Shown here: positions 23,839 through 35,860 of the stretch, piece after piece
Layout of the letters: each line of letters starts with the position of its first letter
Numbering within the stretch: the stretch's first letter is position 1
Assembly: GCF_021155775.2 (NCBI RefSeq)
Contig: NC_060235.2
Coordinates: forward strand, 11,998,884-12,062,883
Direction of reading: 5' to 3'
Length of the DNA: 64,000 nt
DNA from: Neodiprion pinetum
Lineage: Eukaryota > Arthropoda > Insecta > Hymenoptera > Diprionidae
Program-made: the position numbers and the translations under genes
The notes under the pieces: model-generated
The model's database searches: none
Told to the model about the DNA's origin: nothing
The model's input: only the letters and a program-made list of their open reading frames with translations

Positions 23839-25786
23839 TGAGTCCGAGAACTTCTTGCGGCGGTAAGATTCGCCGACAATTTCCCGGCAATCAAAGCCAG
23901 TGATTTCTGTAATGGATGCTGGAGAGACCTACAAGGAGACAATGAAAGCCATTTAGCGGGAGCGAAGATCATCGGTTTCTCTACGAGAATGTCCATAAAT
24001 ATAGGGAACCATGGTTGCGAAGGCCAATTCGGCACTATCGCAATCCCACAGGCGCGATCTGCGATAACTTTTCGAAGGAACCTGAGTACCAATGCGAAGG
24101 GTGGAAATGCATAAAAATACTCCGATTTCCAGTTGATCGTGAACGCGTCAATAGCTAAGGCATCAGGATCTCTGTGCCACGAACAATAAGCTTGACATTT
24201 TGCGTTAATCCTGGATGCAAACAGGTCCAATTTTGGTTTGCCAAATTCCGAAATTACTTTCTCGTATGCCCAACTCGACAGTTCCCATTCCGTGTCTATA
24301 TTCTTTATCCTCGACTCCCTATCGGCCTCGACGTTTTCCTTGGACGCTATGTAAGATGCGAAAATCCAAATTTTCCTACACTCGCACCATTGCCAAATCT
24401 CTTTTGCTATCCCGTGAAATGCGGCATATTGAACTCCTCCCATTCGATTCACATATGCAATAGCTGTCGTATTATCGATTCTTAGTAAAATTTCGCAATC
24501 GTACAATTCGCTTGCAAAACATTTAAGGGCCATAAAGACGGCAATTAGTTCGAGTTGGTTAATGTGCAGCCCCCTTTCGGTGTCACTCCAAAAACCGTGT
24601 GTGCCTTCATTACAACAATACGCGCCCCAGCCCGTTTTTGACGCGTCCGAGTAAATCTCCCTCATAAATCGAAAACTTCTTATCGGACTAAATGACGTTG
24701 TAATATTTTGTTTCCACCAATCGAATTCGATCTGCAAATCTGCGGATAATTCGAGCTGTGCATCGTAATCCCCCCCGCTGACTAACAGGGCGAAGAACTT
24801 TTCTCGTTCGAATCTCTTGGTGTATAACCATCCATACTCAATTGCGCGACAACAGTCGACTAACTTCCCGATGAGGTGAGCGAATTCCCGAATTGTACAA
24901 AACTTGCGATTGCTAAAGTCGTCGATCACGGCTACCATTTTCTTTCTCTTGACTTCCGGTAGCTCCAATCTCATTTTTCGAGAGTTAATAACGAATCCTA
25001 AAAAAGTGCAATCTTTCTTGGGAATCAAGCTACTTTTTTGATAATTCACTATAAACCCTAGTGACTGCAGTTCTTTAATAGTGACTTCTACGTTTGTGCG
25101 ACACGCGTTAAGATTCGAGCCGATGCAGAGGATATCGTCTAAGTAAATTGTCGAGATGAATCCTTTCCCTCGTAAATAATTCACTACCGGTTTTAGGATT
25201 TTTGTAAAAATATACGGCGCTGTGCATAGACCGAACGGGAGGCATACAAATTCTTACATTATATCCCCGAAAATGAATCTCAAATATTTCCGGCTTTCCA
25301 CGTGCATAGATACCAAAAAATATGCATCTTGTAAATCTATGTTACACATAAAATCACCTCGCGAGATTAGTTTCGTCGCAGTTCTAATGTCCTCTAACTT
25401 GAAATGCTGCGTGACTATAAAGTTATTGAGCTTTTTCAAGTTTAACACGAATCTCATTTTTCCGTTTGTTTTTGGTACTAAGAAATACGACGAAATAAAT
25501 TGTCCCGGGCATGGCAAGCAGGGTCTGACTGCGCCCAGATCTAACAATTTGGCGTTCGCCAGTTTCATATCCCAGAATTGAATTTTTGCTGAGGAGGCGG
25601 TAGAGATTGGTGTACTGACTGGTCAAATTCAATTTTGTACCCTCTTACACAGTTTAAAATGAATCGATCCCGCGTGATCTTTTCCCATTGGGGGAGAAAC
25701 TTTTGCAGCCGCCCCGCTGCTTTATTTACCTCTAAGGCCTGTCCCGCGAGCGTTGGTACGAGCTCTGCTTGCGACTCTGGCTCCAA
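23835..25786 (-). pseudogene. DIRS reverse transcriptase/RNase H, one stop and one frame change
   Basis: The N-terminal segment (25786-25565) overlaps the gag end in another frame. It slips at an A run (CAGCAAAAATTC, about 25590) into the main RT frame (25568-23835). RT motifs: FVLNLKKLNNFI, CNIDLQDAYFLV, LPFGLCTAPYIF, and catalytic IYLDDIL. RNase H: YSDASKTGWGAY and ELIAVFMALKCF. A C-terminal segment (DPDALAIDAF, then FPPFALV) matches the extra domain of DIRS pol, sometimes annotated as a methyltransferase. A TAA at 25254-25256 sits between the YFLV and LPFGL blocks, in the same frame on both sides, so it is a single nonsense change. The slip could be programmed or a mutation. Confidence 0.88.
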
Positions 25787-27336
25787 GCTCGTTGTTGATC
25801 TCGTTGTTGATACGACTGATTCGACTTCGGGACAAATTTGACAGTCTTCCTCGATCCTCTCTGGTTCGCGCCCGCCCGAGATCCCCCTCGAAACGAGTTG
25901 GACGACGGGCCTTTCCAGTTTCCCGAATTCGAGTTACGAAGAGGCGTCTTGGGCACCGATGGTTGAGCCTTCAACTCCAAGCCCACCTTTTCGATCGACT
26001 TTGCCGTTTTTATTTTTCCGGGCAAATCCTCGCCGAATAAAAAAGCGTCGGGCTTAGTTTCGTCCAGAATTCCCTTGATCTTCTTGTCGAGAGACGGCGT
26101 AATGCACGATCTTCGTGTAATCGAGTCCAGACGAGAAGCGTGTGCCAGCAGTCGACCCGCGTCGGCAAGATACTCCAACAATTGATACTCGTCAATGCCG
26201 TCTTCCTTGGGGGTCAACAGCAACGAAATTCCAGCACCCAATGCGGCCATAGCTGAACCGCGAATATTTTGCGCATTTCTCAAGTATTTGTCTCGTTTCG
26301 TGGCCGACTCGAAGAGCGATGACGCTACTTCTGCGTTTAACACTGGCGCTTCCAAGCGACAATTGCCTGTTCGCGCATACTTTGACAACAACTCCTCTAG
26401 GTCGTCTTTCTTGAGTCCTTCGGCTATCCATTTTTCCCAATTTTGTGCCAAAGTTGAGTTTAGCTGTAATTCTGGCGCACCAGATTTTTCAAGGGCACCC
26501 AGGATACGCAGCGTCTCTTCGTCGAAAGCCTGTGCTGCGTCCTCTGTAGCCTGACTGTCAGCATCCGCTGGAGTTTGTCCTTCGGTATCTCGCGATGGAT
26601 CATCCGATGCGACGGGGAGAATATTTCCCCTCTTGTTGTCGTTCGTTGGTGACAAGCCTGCAATGGATTAACCTGCGATAAAGACAGCCTCTCGTATTTG
26701 TTACGCAAACGAGTCTCATTTCGCAACAGCCTCGTGATTGACAAAATTACTCAATCTTTGTTCGGCTAAAGCCGTCGAGTTACGCGACCGTAACCTTGGG
26801 CCATCTGCCGATTCCTCCATACAGGGGAATCGTACAGTTCGACTCTAAGAAAATACTCTGAGAGATTTCCTTCGTACGGCCTGGGCCGCCGAGTCATGTG
26901 GCCATGATAAATGCGGAATATGCAATAATCATTCATTTTTGCGAATTACATTCACAATCGACTCAAGGCAGAACTCTGAGAGTCTGCCTTCGTACGGACA
27001 AAACCGCCGAGTCTGTGGCCCGCTATTTCCGCGAGCGACACCCGCTCAAACCTTTTTAGGTTTTGTTCGACCCGAGACAATTTCTGTGAACTTGTCTCCG
27101 TACGGCAAAGCCGCCCGGTCTACGGAAATAACGAAAGAAAAACAGAAGAAAATACCTTGACGACCTGTCGATGCCTCCTGATTGCCAGCAATTGTTTGCA
27201 TAACCTCGCGTCTCGGGCTACTCGAGGTCGTATCTGAAGAGCTATCAGGCATCGCATCAACTATCTTCTTCAACTTTTTAAAGAACTTCTCGCTCTTATT
27301 CTCCTTATTCTTCTTCCTCTTGTGTGATTTTCCCAT
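25732..27336 (-). CDS. DIRS gag-like protein, spliced
   Basis: The 26655 start of the long frame is a TTG, so it is not initiator-like. A better model splices exon 1 (27336-27156, ATG, Lys-rich MGKSHKRKKNKENK) through a CAAG/GTATTT donor to an acceptor ending CATTGCAG (exon 2 26657-25732). Phases match, giving about 368 residues. The protein has an acidic N-terminal part, a helical middle (about residues 110-250) and an Arg/Ser/Gln-rich tail, probably nucleic-acid binding. It is the structural protein of the particle by position. No zinc knuckle is seen. Confidence 0.72.
26662..27150 (-). repeat. Hairpin-forming repeats in the DIRS gag intron
   Basis: Three to four diverged direct repeats end in CGTACGG...CCGCCGAGTC (plus strand near 26873, 26991, 27099; a partial near 26761). 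Each is preceded by a short palindrome of the AAGGCAGA...TCTGCCTT kind. The two-hairpin unit recurs at about 110-bp spacing. Confidence 0.6.
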
Positions 27337-27408
27337 GATTTTTCTTGATTAATAAACTGGAACAATGCTCTAAACGTGCTACACTTTCACGCACGAAAAA
27401 CGTTATGA

Positions 27409-27526
27409 CTTGGAGAAGGAACAACCGCAGCGCCAGGGGGCCAGGCGCTCTCTTTTTTTTTATAAGCTCTGAATATTCATGTGACACTAACGTGAAGTAG
27501 ACGGTACTACGATGTAATCTCGAAAA
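27409..27526 (-). repeat. DIRS right inverted terminal repeat
   Basis: Complement of 22417-22532. The outer 20-30 bp beyond it are complemented in the internal region. Confidence 0.93.
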
Positions 27527-27779
27527 CGAGACTCGTAATATAATTTACTGTTAATATCATTAGACTTGTTATCAATTGACTGTACATTTAGATTATCCGA
27601 TGAATTTTCCTTGCTCGCTAAAGCGTCTTTGTTTTTACGACTGTCAGATTCTAATTACTTAGAAATACTAGAGGCTTCGCCCCTGCCTCACTATATCCTT
27701 ATACAGTGTCTGTTAGACAGGTGAATTTATTTATGCTGATTTGATGACAGGTCTGCAACTGTTGAATCTTGCTGTAGTT

Positions 27780-28040
27780 ATTATTTTCCCCATAGTAGAA
27801 GAAATTCATAGCTTTGCTATAAGTAGAATTTCTATGGCTTCAGACAAATTAAAAACTCGTTATGATATTCGAGCCAGGGATATAAAATTAATCCCGGAGA
27901 TTCTGTCTGGCACTTTCAACCTCGAAGACAGAAAGGACGATGTCCGAAACTACAAAGAAACTGGAAAGGCTTTACTTGGTGGTTAACCGGATCAAGGATT
28001 TACAGGATCCGAAAAAACCTATTTCTTCTCTGATATAACT
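27780..28040 (+). pseudogene. Gypsy integrase C-terminal scrap
   Basis: SMASDKLKTRYDIRARD resembles the end of Gypsy integrases, where a similar helix precedes the GDxVWL chromodomain-like segment. A frameshifted continuation reads YLVVNRIKDLQ. Only about 80 codons survive, with no LTR nearby. The plus-strand ORF end at 27986 is not a natural terminus. Confidence 0.6.
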
Positions 28041-28472
28041 CTCCTCGATTTCTGTTTCATTACTTCTGCTGACATGTTTGCCAGTATGATATATTTGAAA
28101 CGATACTCAGTCTCACCTCTGCGTGTCGATCTTGAGTGCCGTATACACAATACGCCAGCGGGCGAAAAAGACAATTCCCGTCGGGAATCATCTTGATAAT
28201 TCTCGTTTGCATGTTTATTTTTTGCGTGTCAGAAACAGATACCCATAAAGATATTTGTCAAAGATTGTCATAAACAGCCGATGACAGCTGTCAAAGGAAG
28301 TTTTGTTTGCTAGATGCTTTTTGTTTTGTTTTCGGCCTCTCTCTCCACCGCCAACTTCATGCGTATACTATTGTTATTACAATCTTTTTGATACTATTGT
28401 TATTATAATCTTCTTCGCCTGTTGTTACTTCTTTTTCATTGGTTCAGAACTTTTTTATTAAATAGAGAGATG
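28041..28472. other. Stretch without recognisable features
   Basis: No gene, repeat or terminal structure identified between the integrase scrap and the MITE. Confidence 0.4.
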
Positions 28473-28854
28473 CCAAGAGATTATCTTGAAAGTTAACACT
28501 CGGTCACCGCCGACTCGGCACCACTCACGTTCTTCGTCTGTTTTTCGCAGGCTGGCCATCCGATATTTAATTTCAAACTGCGAAAGGTCGAAAATCGAAA
28601 AAAGTCCTTAAAGCTTATCACATTAGGTGTGATCACCCATAAAAATTCAAATTATTATTCACGGACGATTTGACAGGAAATGCCCCATACATTAAATGAA
28701 AACATAATCGTCGTCGTCGTCGATGCAATCATTTTTCGGCCTTTCGCAGTTCAGAATTAAATATGGGATGGCCAGCCGGCGAAAAACAGACGAAGAACGT
28801 GAGTGGTGCCGAGTCGGCGGTGACCGGGTGTTAACTTTCAAGATATTCTCTTGG
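28473..28854. mobile_element. MITE with long terminal inverted repeats
   Basis: 382 bp. Ends CCAAGAGATTATCTTGAAAG and its near complement. The arms are about 110-120 bp long (28473-28592 and 28730-28854) around a unique centre of roughly 135 bp. No coding capacity. A clear target duplication was not found, so the superfamily is open. Confidence 0.85.
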
Positions 28855-29923
28855 TATGTAATATTAACATGTATTACATTTACATCATTTTAGGAATTAT
28901 TATATAGTATATATGTAGGGAGATCTCGATTCAGAGACTTGCAGGAGATGAATTGTGGGAGTGTGGGTTTAAGATAACAACACGTGTTGTTGCAGTAATC
29001 AACTGTTATTAACAATAATACAATAATAAGTTACAGACGAATATCCAGTACAAGTATTCGTTTTAACATACCTGAATCAACACAATTTGTCGGTATAGCA
29101 AAGGTAGTCGTGAGTGCGTGCCTGTGTCGTAGCACAGCTTGTCAACGACTGCCCGGTGCCGTCAGTAGCGAGTGTCTCGGTCGCCTGCCCGCTAGTCACA
29201 TGATCAGCGGACCAGGCGGCTAGGTTTGAGCAAGGCGTCAAACTTACATATATTCCATGAAAAAGGCTTGGCGCGACTGGCGACTGTTTTCAGGTAAAAC
29301 GCGCTCTTGATCTCGTTGTCATTAAAACAATTTTTCTCAAGAATCAAGTGGAATTAATAGATGTTTAGCCACTATTCTGATAGTTTTATTTGACTTTTTT
29401 AACTCCAATTTTACTTGCGGATTGTTCTCGTAAACAATGTAACCAAACATGAGGTTGTCTTGATATATCGAAAAGCACGATATACAAATTTTCACAAATA
29501 TCATAACCAACGATTACTGCATTTGTTGAAGGTATAGTACACATTAATTTTCATGATAAAGAAATTAATAGCTATTATCTGATATATATTTCACACTATT
29601 AATTATATTCGATATTTCAAGCGCTCATCGAACAAGTTCAACTATTAGTGAACATACTGAACATACTGGTGTGCCTGCGCTCTCTCTTTCTCCCCTCATC
29701 ATAGCGAAGACCATGTAGAGTGCGACGGTATGGTGAGAGAGGAAACGTGCAAATGCAGTATCTCAATTTTATTTATTTATACCCTACAAACTATTAACGT
29801 TTCCATTATGAAAATGTAAAAATTCATTCAATTTAATATTACCTTTATTTGCAAACGAAATTGTTTTAACGAAGGTAAGTTGAAGAAAGAGCGTCTTTAT
29901 TCGAAAATAATAACGTAATTATA
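28855..29923. other. Stretch without recognisable features
   Basis: About 1 kb. 28980-29240 is moderately GC-rich with LTR-like flavour, but neither paired ends nor a second copy were found. No gene seen. Confidence 0.4.
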
Positions 29924-31247
29924 CTAATGAAGCCAACAAGTGCCTTTTTCATGGACTAAGTTAATAAATACTTGTTCATATTGGAATATTAAGAACCAAT
30001 TCTCAATACCTTTGTTGCGATTTAGATTTTGCATATTGCAAGCTAAACCATCTCCATCTGGATTTTCCTCGTGTAAACATTCGTGATGTTCATTAATTTC
30101 CTCATGTAAACGTTTGCCATCTTGATTTTCCTCACGCGAAAGTTCGCTAAGTATATCATCTTCATTAGAATCATCGCCATCTGAACGATTGCTATGTTCA
30201 TTATCCTCCCGTGAATTATCGCCATTTAAATTATCTTTATTAACCAATTTGACATCCTTTGATTTTTGCGTTTTTTTAATTTTCTTGGACCTAACAAATT
30301 TACCGACGACTAGTGATGGCGGTTTATCGTTCTTTAATTGTGGAATGCGTGGCTTCTTTGCAGACGGTGCAACACAGTCTTGCATAACCCGTTTTATACT
30401 ACGAAATGTTCTAGACTGCTTTAATTTCTCTTCGTCACTGGGTTCAGTAACATCTTCGATGCTATTGTTGGCAACACTGCTAGTAAGAGCAGACAAGAGG
30501 TATAGAGGTTGGCACGAGAGTAGTCGAGTAGGGAGAGTCGAGAAGAACGGACAAGTATTGTCGGCCGGTGGTTTGCCACGAGAGATCGAGATATAATAAA
30601 CGAGAATAAACCTAGAACTAGTTATCCAGTCAGTATTGTTAAGTTTTGTGTCGGTAATAATAAATAACATAATATTCATCGTCATCGAGCTGCAACAGAG
30701 TGATCATTAATAACCAACCCGATCCAATCCCTAGCCAGCCGCTAACACTATTTACTTTAGATTCACGTATCGCATCATTATAATTATCTGAAAACATGTT
30801 GTTGACGAATATTAAATAGTATATCCACGCATGGGCTGTTCTTTACAGATTAACTAAATTAACTCCTTCACTTTTGCATAAATAAATTTTTTACTTTTTC
30901 AAGTATTCGCATGATTTTATTTATTTATTTATCTTTTCTACTTATTGTACGAAAAAACGTTGATTCAAACTACGTACTTTATAAAGAACAGATCATTCAT
31001 TATCAGTTTACAAGTACTCTTGTAATACATATTTTGTTAAGCGTACCATTATACATATTTAACGATTCTTGTAAATGAGCATTCAATCCAGTTATCTTGT
31101 GGATCGTCTAATTCTCTGACACATTTGTTCAAGTCAACGTCATTCGGTGGCATTGAGATAGTCATTTCTCCTTTGTTCATCCATTTGCTGGGATAAACTT
31201 TTTTTCTTGTTATCACGATCTGCTATTATTACAAATTTTTTCGCCAT
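29924..31247 (-). pseudogene. Broken spliced gene, unrecognised acidic protein (perhaps DUF4806/BEN-like accessory gene)
   Basis: Exon 1 (31247 to about 31055) starts MAKKFVIIADRDNKKK and continues after a one-base slip in an A run as VYPSKWMNKGE...WIECSFTRI, a small N-terminal domain like those of insect DUF4806 proteins. Exon 2 starts after an acceptor at 30788 and reads NYNDAIRESKVNS. It continues with SIEDVTEPSDEEK on the other side of a solo LTR (30466-30747), so the insertion split one exon. The rest is Lys-rich and then a Glu/Asn/Asp-rich repeat region with HEENPDGDG-like units to 29924. The start at 30685 lies in the LTR and is artefactual. Exon 1-2 phase is not convincing, hence pseudogene. 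Confidence 0.5.
30466..30747 (+). mobile_element. Solo LTR, 282 bp
   Basis: TGTTGGCAACACTG...CCGCTAACA with paired TGTT/AACA ends, flanked by CTAT on both sides (30462-30465 and 30748-30751). An AATAAA-like polyadenylation region lies in the middle. It interrupts the minus-strand coding exon at 29924-30787. Confidence 0.85.
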
Positions 31248-32337
31248 GTTTTTGATGCTTAATACCCTAAAGTACGTGTAAAGAAAATCGCGACTCTCGT
31301 CTACTCGTATCGCCGCTTCTCTTACGGTCGCGATCTATGTTACCGACGTTAGGAGGAAAGAGACAAAAGGTAAACAGAACTACATACAGAATTACATTGA
31401 TTGGAATAACAGCTTCGAATGTTGTTTCTTTCGATTCTACAGGAAAGATTTAAGGAAATGAACCATATTGTACGTAGTGTGAATAAAAAAAATCTTTTGA
31501 TTCTACAGAGAAACGCAATTGAGCCTTTATTCTAATCTCAAAACGGGATAAAAATAACCCATAGCACATGTATAAATATTTGTTTTTAATTATGAACTTC
31601 CAAATAAATACTATGTAATATGTGCAGATAATATTATAATTTGAGAAAGAATATTATTTTCAACAATTTACATTAATCCCCTGTGTAAGCGTTGCACCCA
31701 TAACTTCTCCATTTCGGATAAGGAAGTGTCGTGACTATTATTATTATTACTATTACTTAGAGTGTTAAAGATCAAGAACGCCCAAGAACTTTAAAACGTT
31801 ATTTTAATAGTTGTAAGACAGGCCAAATTTATAGTCATTTTAAAACCGATTTAATCATCAATTTATAATATTATCGGTACATACTTTAGGAGTTCGGTAT
31901 TACATTGCCATCGAAATTTATTATTAATATCGTATAATATTCAAAGAAGTACTTATTCTACTGGCTTGGATAAGCGAGTTTTATCCCAGTATCTACGATA
32001 CACATAGCTTCGGTATATTAACCTACAGAATACTGTAGCAATAATGTACAATTTCAACATAAATTATTTTTAATTACTTCCTGGGATGTAAAACTTATCA
32101 TCAAAAGTTCTATATAATTCTAGACAAAGCAGACAAAAACACGATTTTCCATGAGTGAATGTGTCAAGTTTGAAAAAATCAAAATATCTATTGAATTATT
32201 TTTTACGATCTTTAGGTTCGATATTTGGAAGATTTTATTTTAAGACCAATACTTATTATCAGCTGAAAGTTGAGAAAAAATGTATGCTAAAATTTTTGCA
32301 ATTTTTTTACGTATACTTTTGTGTGAAATTTTGATTT
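31248..32337. other. Stretch without recognisable features
   Basis: AT-rich, no ORF with family features, no repeat structure identified. Confidence 0.4.
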
Positions 32338-32857
32338 ATTCAGAAAATTACGAAGATCATCTGAGGCATATTGAATTGGTTTTGAAAATGTTATTCAATA
32401 ATGGTTCCAAGTTAAATTTACCCAAATGTTTGTTCGCATAAGATATAATTATATATTTGGAACACGAAATAGGGTTTAATTGTATAAAGCCCCCGAACAA
32501 TAACGTGATCGCGATCAAAAACTTTCCTACACCTGAGAAAAAAAAAACATCAGACAATTTTTGGGGAAAGTAAACTTTTATTTACAATATATCCCTAAAG
32601 CTTCAATAGTACTAGAACCATTCCATAATCTACTGAGAAAAAACGTGGAATTTAAATGGTCAGAAACTTGCCAGGAAAATTTTGAAAAAGTAAAAAACTG
32701 GTTGTGCTCGGAACCGATTTTAGCTATATTTCATCCGGATAGTCAGATTTATATTTACCTTGATGCTAGCTTACAAGGTGTAGGTGCAATTTTGAAACAA
32801 CCGCAAGCAGACAAAACATTAAAACCTGTTTTGTCGGAAATTGACCACCAGGATTAA
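32338..32857 (+). pseudogene. Gypsy RT-RNase H scrap
   Basis: Reads YEDHLRHIELVLKML..., a stop after KCLFA, then a frame (32561-32857) with VNFYLQYIPKA, FKWSETCQENFEKVK and YIYLDASLQGVGAIL. This is the RT palm-thumb to RNase H transition of Ty3/Gypsy pol. About 170 codons survive with at least one stop; neither end has an LTR. Confidence 0.8.
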
Positions 32858-33860
32858 TTCCCGTACTTCCCTTTCATTTTAAAATTAATACTTATAACAA
32901 TTATTGATATGGGCAAGGTTAGGTATTTTAAATAAATCCACTCGGTTTGGGGGTCAATCAAAGATGGTTTATTGCCCCAGAGGAGGAAAAGCTCAGCAGG
33001 AACTGAGTAAAAACCTCCTCAAAATCGTGTGCAATGTATGTGAATGAATGTTAGATTTATGAGTGGATGTGTGCACTGGATGTATCTAGAGAGAGAATTG
33101 TGACGCTTCGAGTGAAGACACAATAGGGGTGAGCTCAGCCGCCTTACAAGATGCTAGCGTGGAAGCTAGTTACACGATAATTATCAAGGCGATAATCAAT
33201 TCCCCAGTGGGAATACAAGAGAGAGATGGAACGGCCGAGAGGCGCTATTCGAATGGCCGAGAGGCGCTATGTCATGGAGTGACGACGAGTGTCGACCCTC
33301 TTATGCCGCAGTGGCGTTGTATCAACACAACCATCGTCACAAATACTACTTAGCGTCAGTTCAAATCAGAGATTCGAATTATAGGCTCACCAAGTTGAAG
33401 AGGAGCCAGAGTGCTGTCTGGCTCACGCGTATCAAGCAACTGCTTGTGCCAGCACGTGTTGACCCGGCGTTTCTCCGACTTACCGTACTGCGCATGTCAG
33501 GTAGCCATTGTTTTCGAGTTCTGCACAGATTTGAAGGTGTGTGTCACACGTAATCACATGAGTGTATCCCAATACAAGTAACTCTGCCGTGTAGGTACGA
33601 TACACACTCCCCCCGTTGCGAATGAGTGAGCAATGTAATGTGTGATCATGGTATTATTCGATTTAATATGTGATACATTTTATCAAATTCACAGATATTT
33701 GTCAAGAATTAATTGGTAAACAGGCCACAAACTTACACATATATATAAATATACACATCGATTGTTTATGCATAAATCAATAAATACTAAAAATATTAGA
33801 AAATAAACCTTCATTTTTCCTGTATTATGTCATCCCTAACTTTTCTCCTTTTGTTTTACT
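32858..33860. other. Stretch without a recognised gene; short tandem duplication
   Basis: Contains two adjacent copies of ATGGCCGAGAGGCGCTAT-like sequence near 33230-33272. The region 32900-33620 has LTR-like composition, but no paired ends were established. Confidence 0.4.
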
Positions 33861-33894
33861 AGGCCACAAGAAATAGCAGAAGATATTTATCCGC

Positions 33895-35860
33895 ATCACA
33901 TGAGTTTAATTTCGGCTGGAAAGAACATCGACGAAAATAACAACGAAAATTCCAAATTAGACTCAGCTGTCGGAGAAGTTGTCAATATTATTGTGTCCTA
34001 CGACATGGGATGAAGTAAGCGAGGGAATGAAAGAAGTTACGACAGTCTGAACGGTTATGGCACTATTATTGGGGTTTTGAGTGGAAAAATTTTGGATTAC
34101 GCTGATCGGATTCAAAAATGTAAATACTCTGATCAAGATAAAAGCAAGGATGACCACAACTGTGGAAAAAATTTTGAGGGCAGTGCTAAAGCGATGCAGG
34201 CAGATGCTGGAGCAGCATTAATAAATGACGATAAGATTCTTAAAGAATATAATCTTGCTGCTCGAGTATTAATTGGCGATGAGGACAGTTCGACGATTGC
34301 GGCGGTACGTCGAGGAAATCCAGAAAATGTTAACAAGCTTTGTGATAAAAAATCATTTCAAAAAAAATTTCGGCAAGGATTTATACAAACTAGCTAATTA
34401 CAAAGAAATAAAAAAAAGGTACCATTGAACACATTAAAAAATGCTTTGGATATGCTATTGCTCAAAATTCCGGCAACAGTAAGAATTTAGCAAATACGTT
34501 ACGTAGTATTCCAGATCATTTATTTAATTGCCACGAAAATTGTGGCGTTGGCGTAGCCGGAAAAATGGTTCTACTTGACAAAAAATCACCCTTTCAGATA
34601 CTTTACTATATAATGAATTATCTGCTTCATTTACAAAGTACGCCGCCAATGCTCAGAAATTCTTGATTGCTGCATCTAGTCAAGCGAATGAGTCGTTTAA
34701 CAATATCATGGCTCACAAATCACCCAAGAATATTTGTTAAAGCCGAAGTGAATCGTCGAGTTTTCGTCTTGCTAGCTCAGTGTGTGTGAAAAATGATGGT
34801 GAATCATACCTCATGAAGGTTCGCAAAACTTTGGGGCTGCCATCAGGGCAGTACACAGCTTTCTATGCTAAACAATCTGATCTCAAGCGGGAAAAACGAT
34901 CTAAAACTGCTAAATTACCGGATGCTAAAAAACAAAGGATTTCTGTAGCCGAAGAACGCGAGAAGTTGAAGAAAAAAAATGAGAGCACAGAAAGTATACA
35001 ATATCAGCCAATTTTCGGTTTTTCCGAGTCATGTGAGGCTTCCATAAACTTTGGTAACTCACAATTGGAAAGCAGTGAGATTAAAATAACACCTAAAACC
35101 TGTAATCTAGTATATTTTGATTTGGAAACGTCTGGTTTCAGCAAATCGGACGAAATTTTACAAATTGCGCCATCGTGTGAAGGTCGAGCGTTTAGTGTTT
35201 ACATAAATCCAACAGAGCACATTGATGAAAAGTCTTCTGTCCATACTGGACTAAAGAATATAAAAGGTGATTTATACCTAAGGGGAACCAAAGTTTTGTC
35301 TGTTCCGCTGAAGGATGCGCTTCGAGGCTTTCGACAATTTTTAAGCCTATCATGTAAACCATGTTTACTTGTTGCGCATAACGTGAGTTTGACTCATTGC
35401 CTTTGTTTAGAAAACATTTGGGCACTAAAAAAATTCCAGGTGAATTTCAACTTTCAACACCAGCTGGTGAACATTTGAATGTCAAGTTAGATGATCAATT
35501 TCATGAAGCAATGTATGATGTAAATATCTTAGAGCGGTTAGTCGCATTAACTGATGAAAATAATTTATTTTCAAATTCTAAATCTTACAGAACATATTCA
35601 AATAATGTTACTGCATTAAAAATTACTGCCACTGCAATGATAGATTTGTCTCCTTTAAAAGGCATAGTGTCAGATCATATTTAAAAAAAAAAAATGGCTA
35701 CTGAAGGTATAAAATATAATGATTTAGTAACAAAATATCAAAGTGAGGGAACTGAAAAGTTTATGTAATACTTAAGAAGTCCTGGTTGTGATAAAAAGGC
35801 AAGAGTTTCCAAAGACAAACGAGTACTTGATAAGTTAGTCAAGTTTTTCGAAAAAAAATA
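33895..35860 (+). pseudogene. Mutator-like transposase/DEDDh exonuclease gene, decayed copy 2
   Basis: The transposase part reads IIVSYDMG then a TGA in place of the usual Trp, followed by RSYDSLNGYGTIIG, SGKILDYADRIQKC, KNFEGSAKAMQADAG and LIGDEDSSTIAAVRRGN (34077-34397). These blocks are characteristic of the Mutator-like transposase domain found fused to exonucleases in animals. After stops and frame changes comes ANESFNNIMAHKSPK (34690). A linker with Lys-rich helices leads to the exonuclease with YFDLETSGFSKSDEIL, LVAHN and FHEAMYDVNILE. A deletion and frame change near 35385 removes motif II beyond AHN. The tail (35694-35860) aligns with the end of the 5-1153 copy. Confidence 0.8.

Larger units (their letters stand above)
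22343..27545 (-). mobile_element. DIRS-type tyrosine-recombinase retrotransposon
   Basis: Minus-strand order is gag (27336-25732), RT/RNase H (25786-23835) and tyrosine recombinase (23838-22927), the DIRS layout. The inverted terminal repeats are 22417-22532 and 27409-27526. An internal complementary region at 22646-22760 matches the two outer ends joined head to head, which is diagnostic of DIRS replication through a circular junction. No target duplication is expected or seen. The coding region is complete apart from one in-frame stop and one frame change in RT. Confidence 0.92.

Noticed and set aside
30466..30685. N-terminal 70 codons of the ORF starting at 30685
   Set aside because: This stretch is the solo LTR; the true upstream coding sequence lies beyond 30751.
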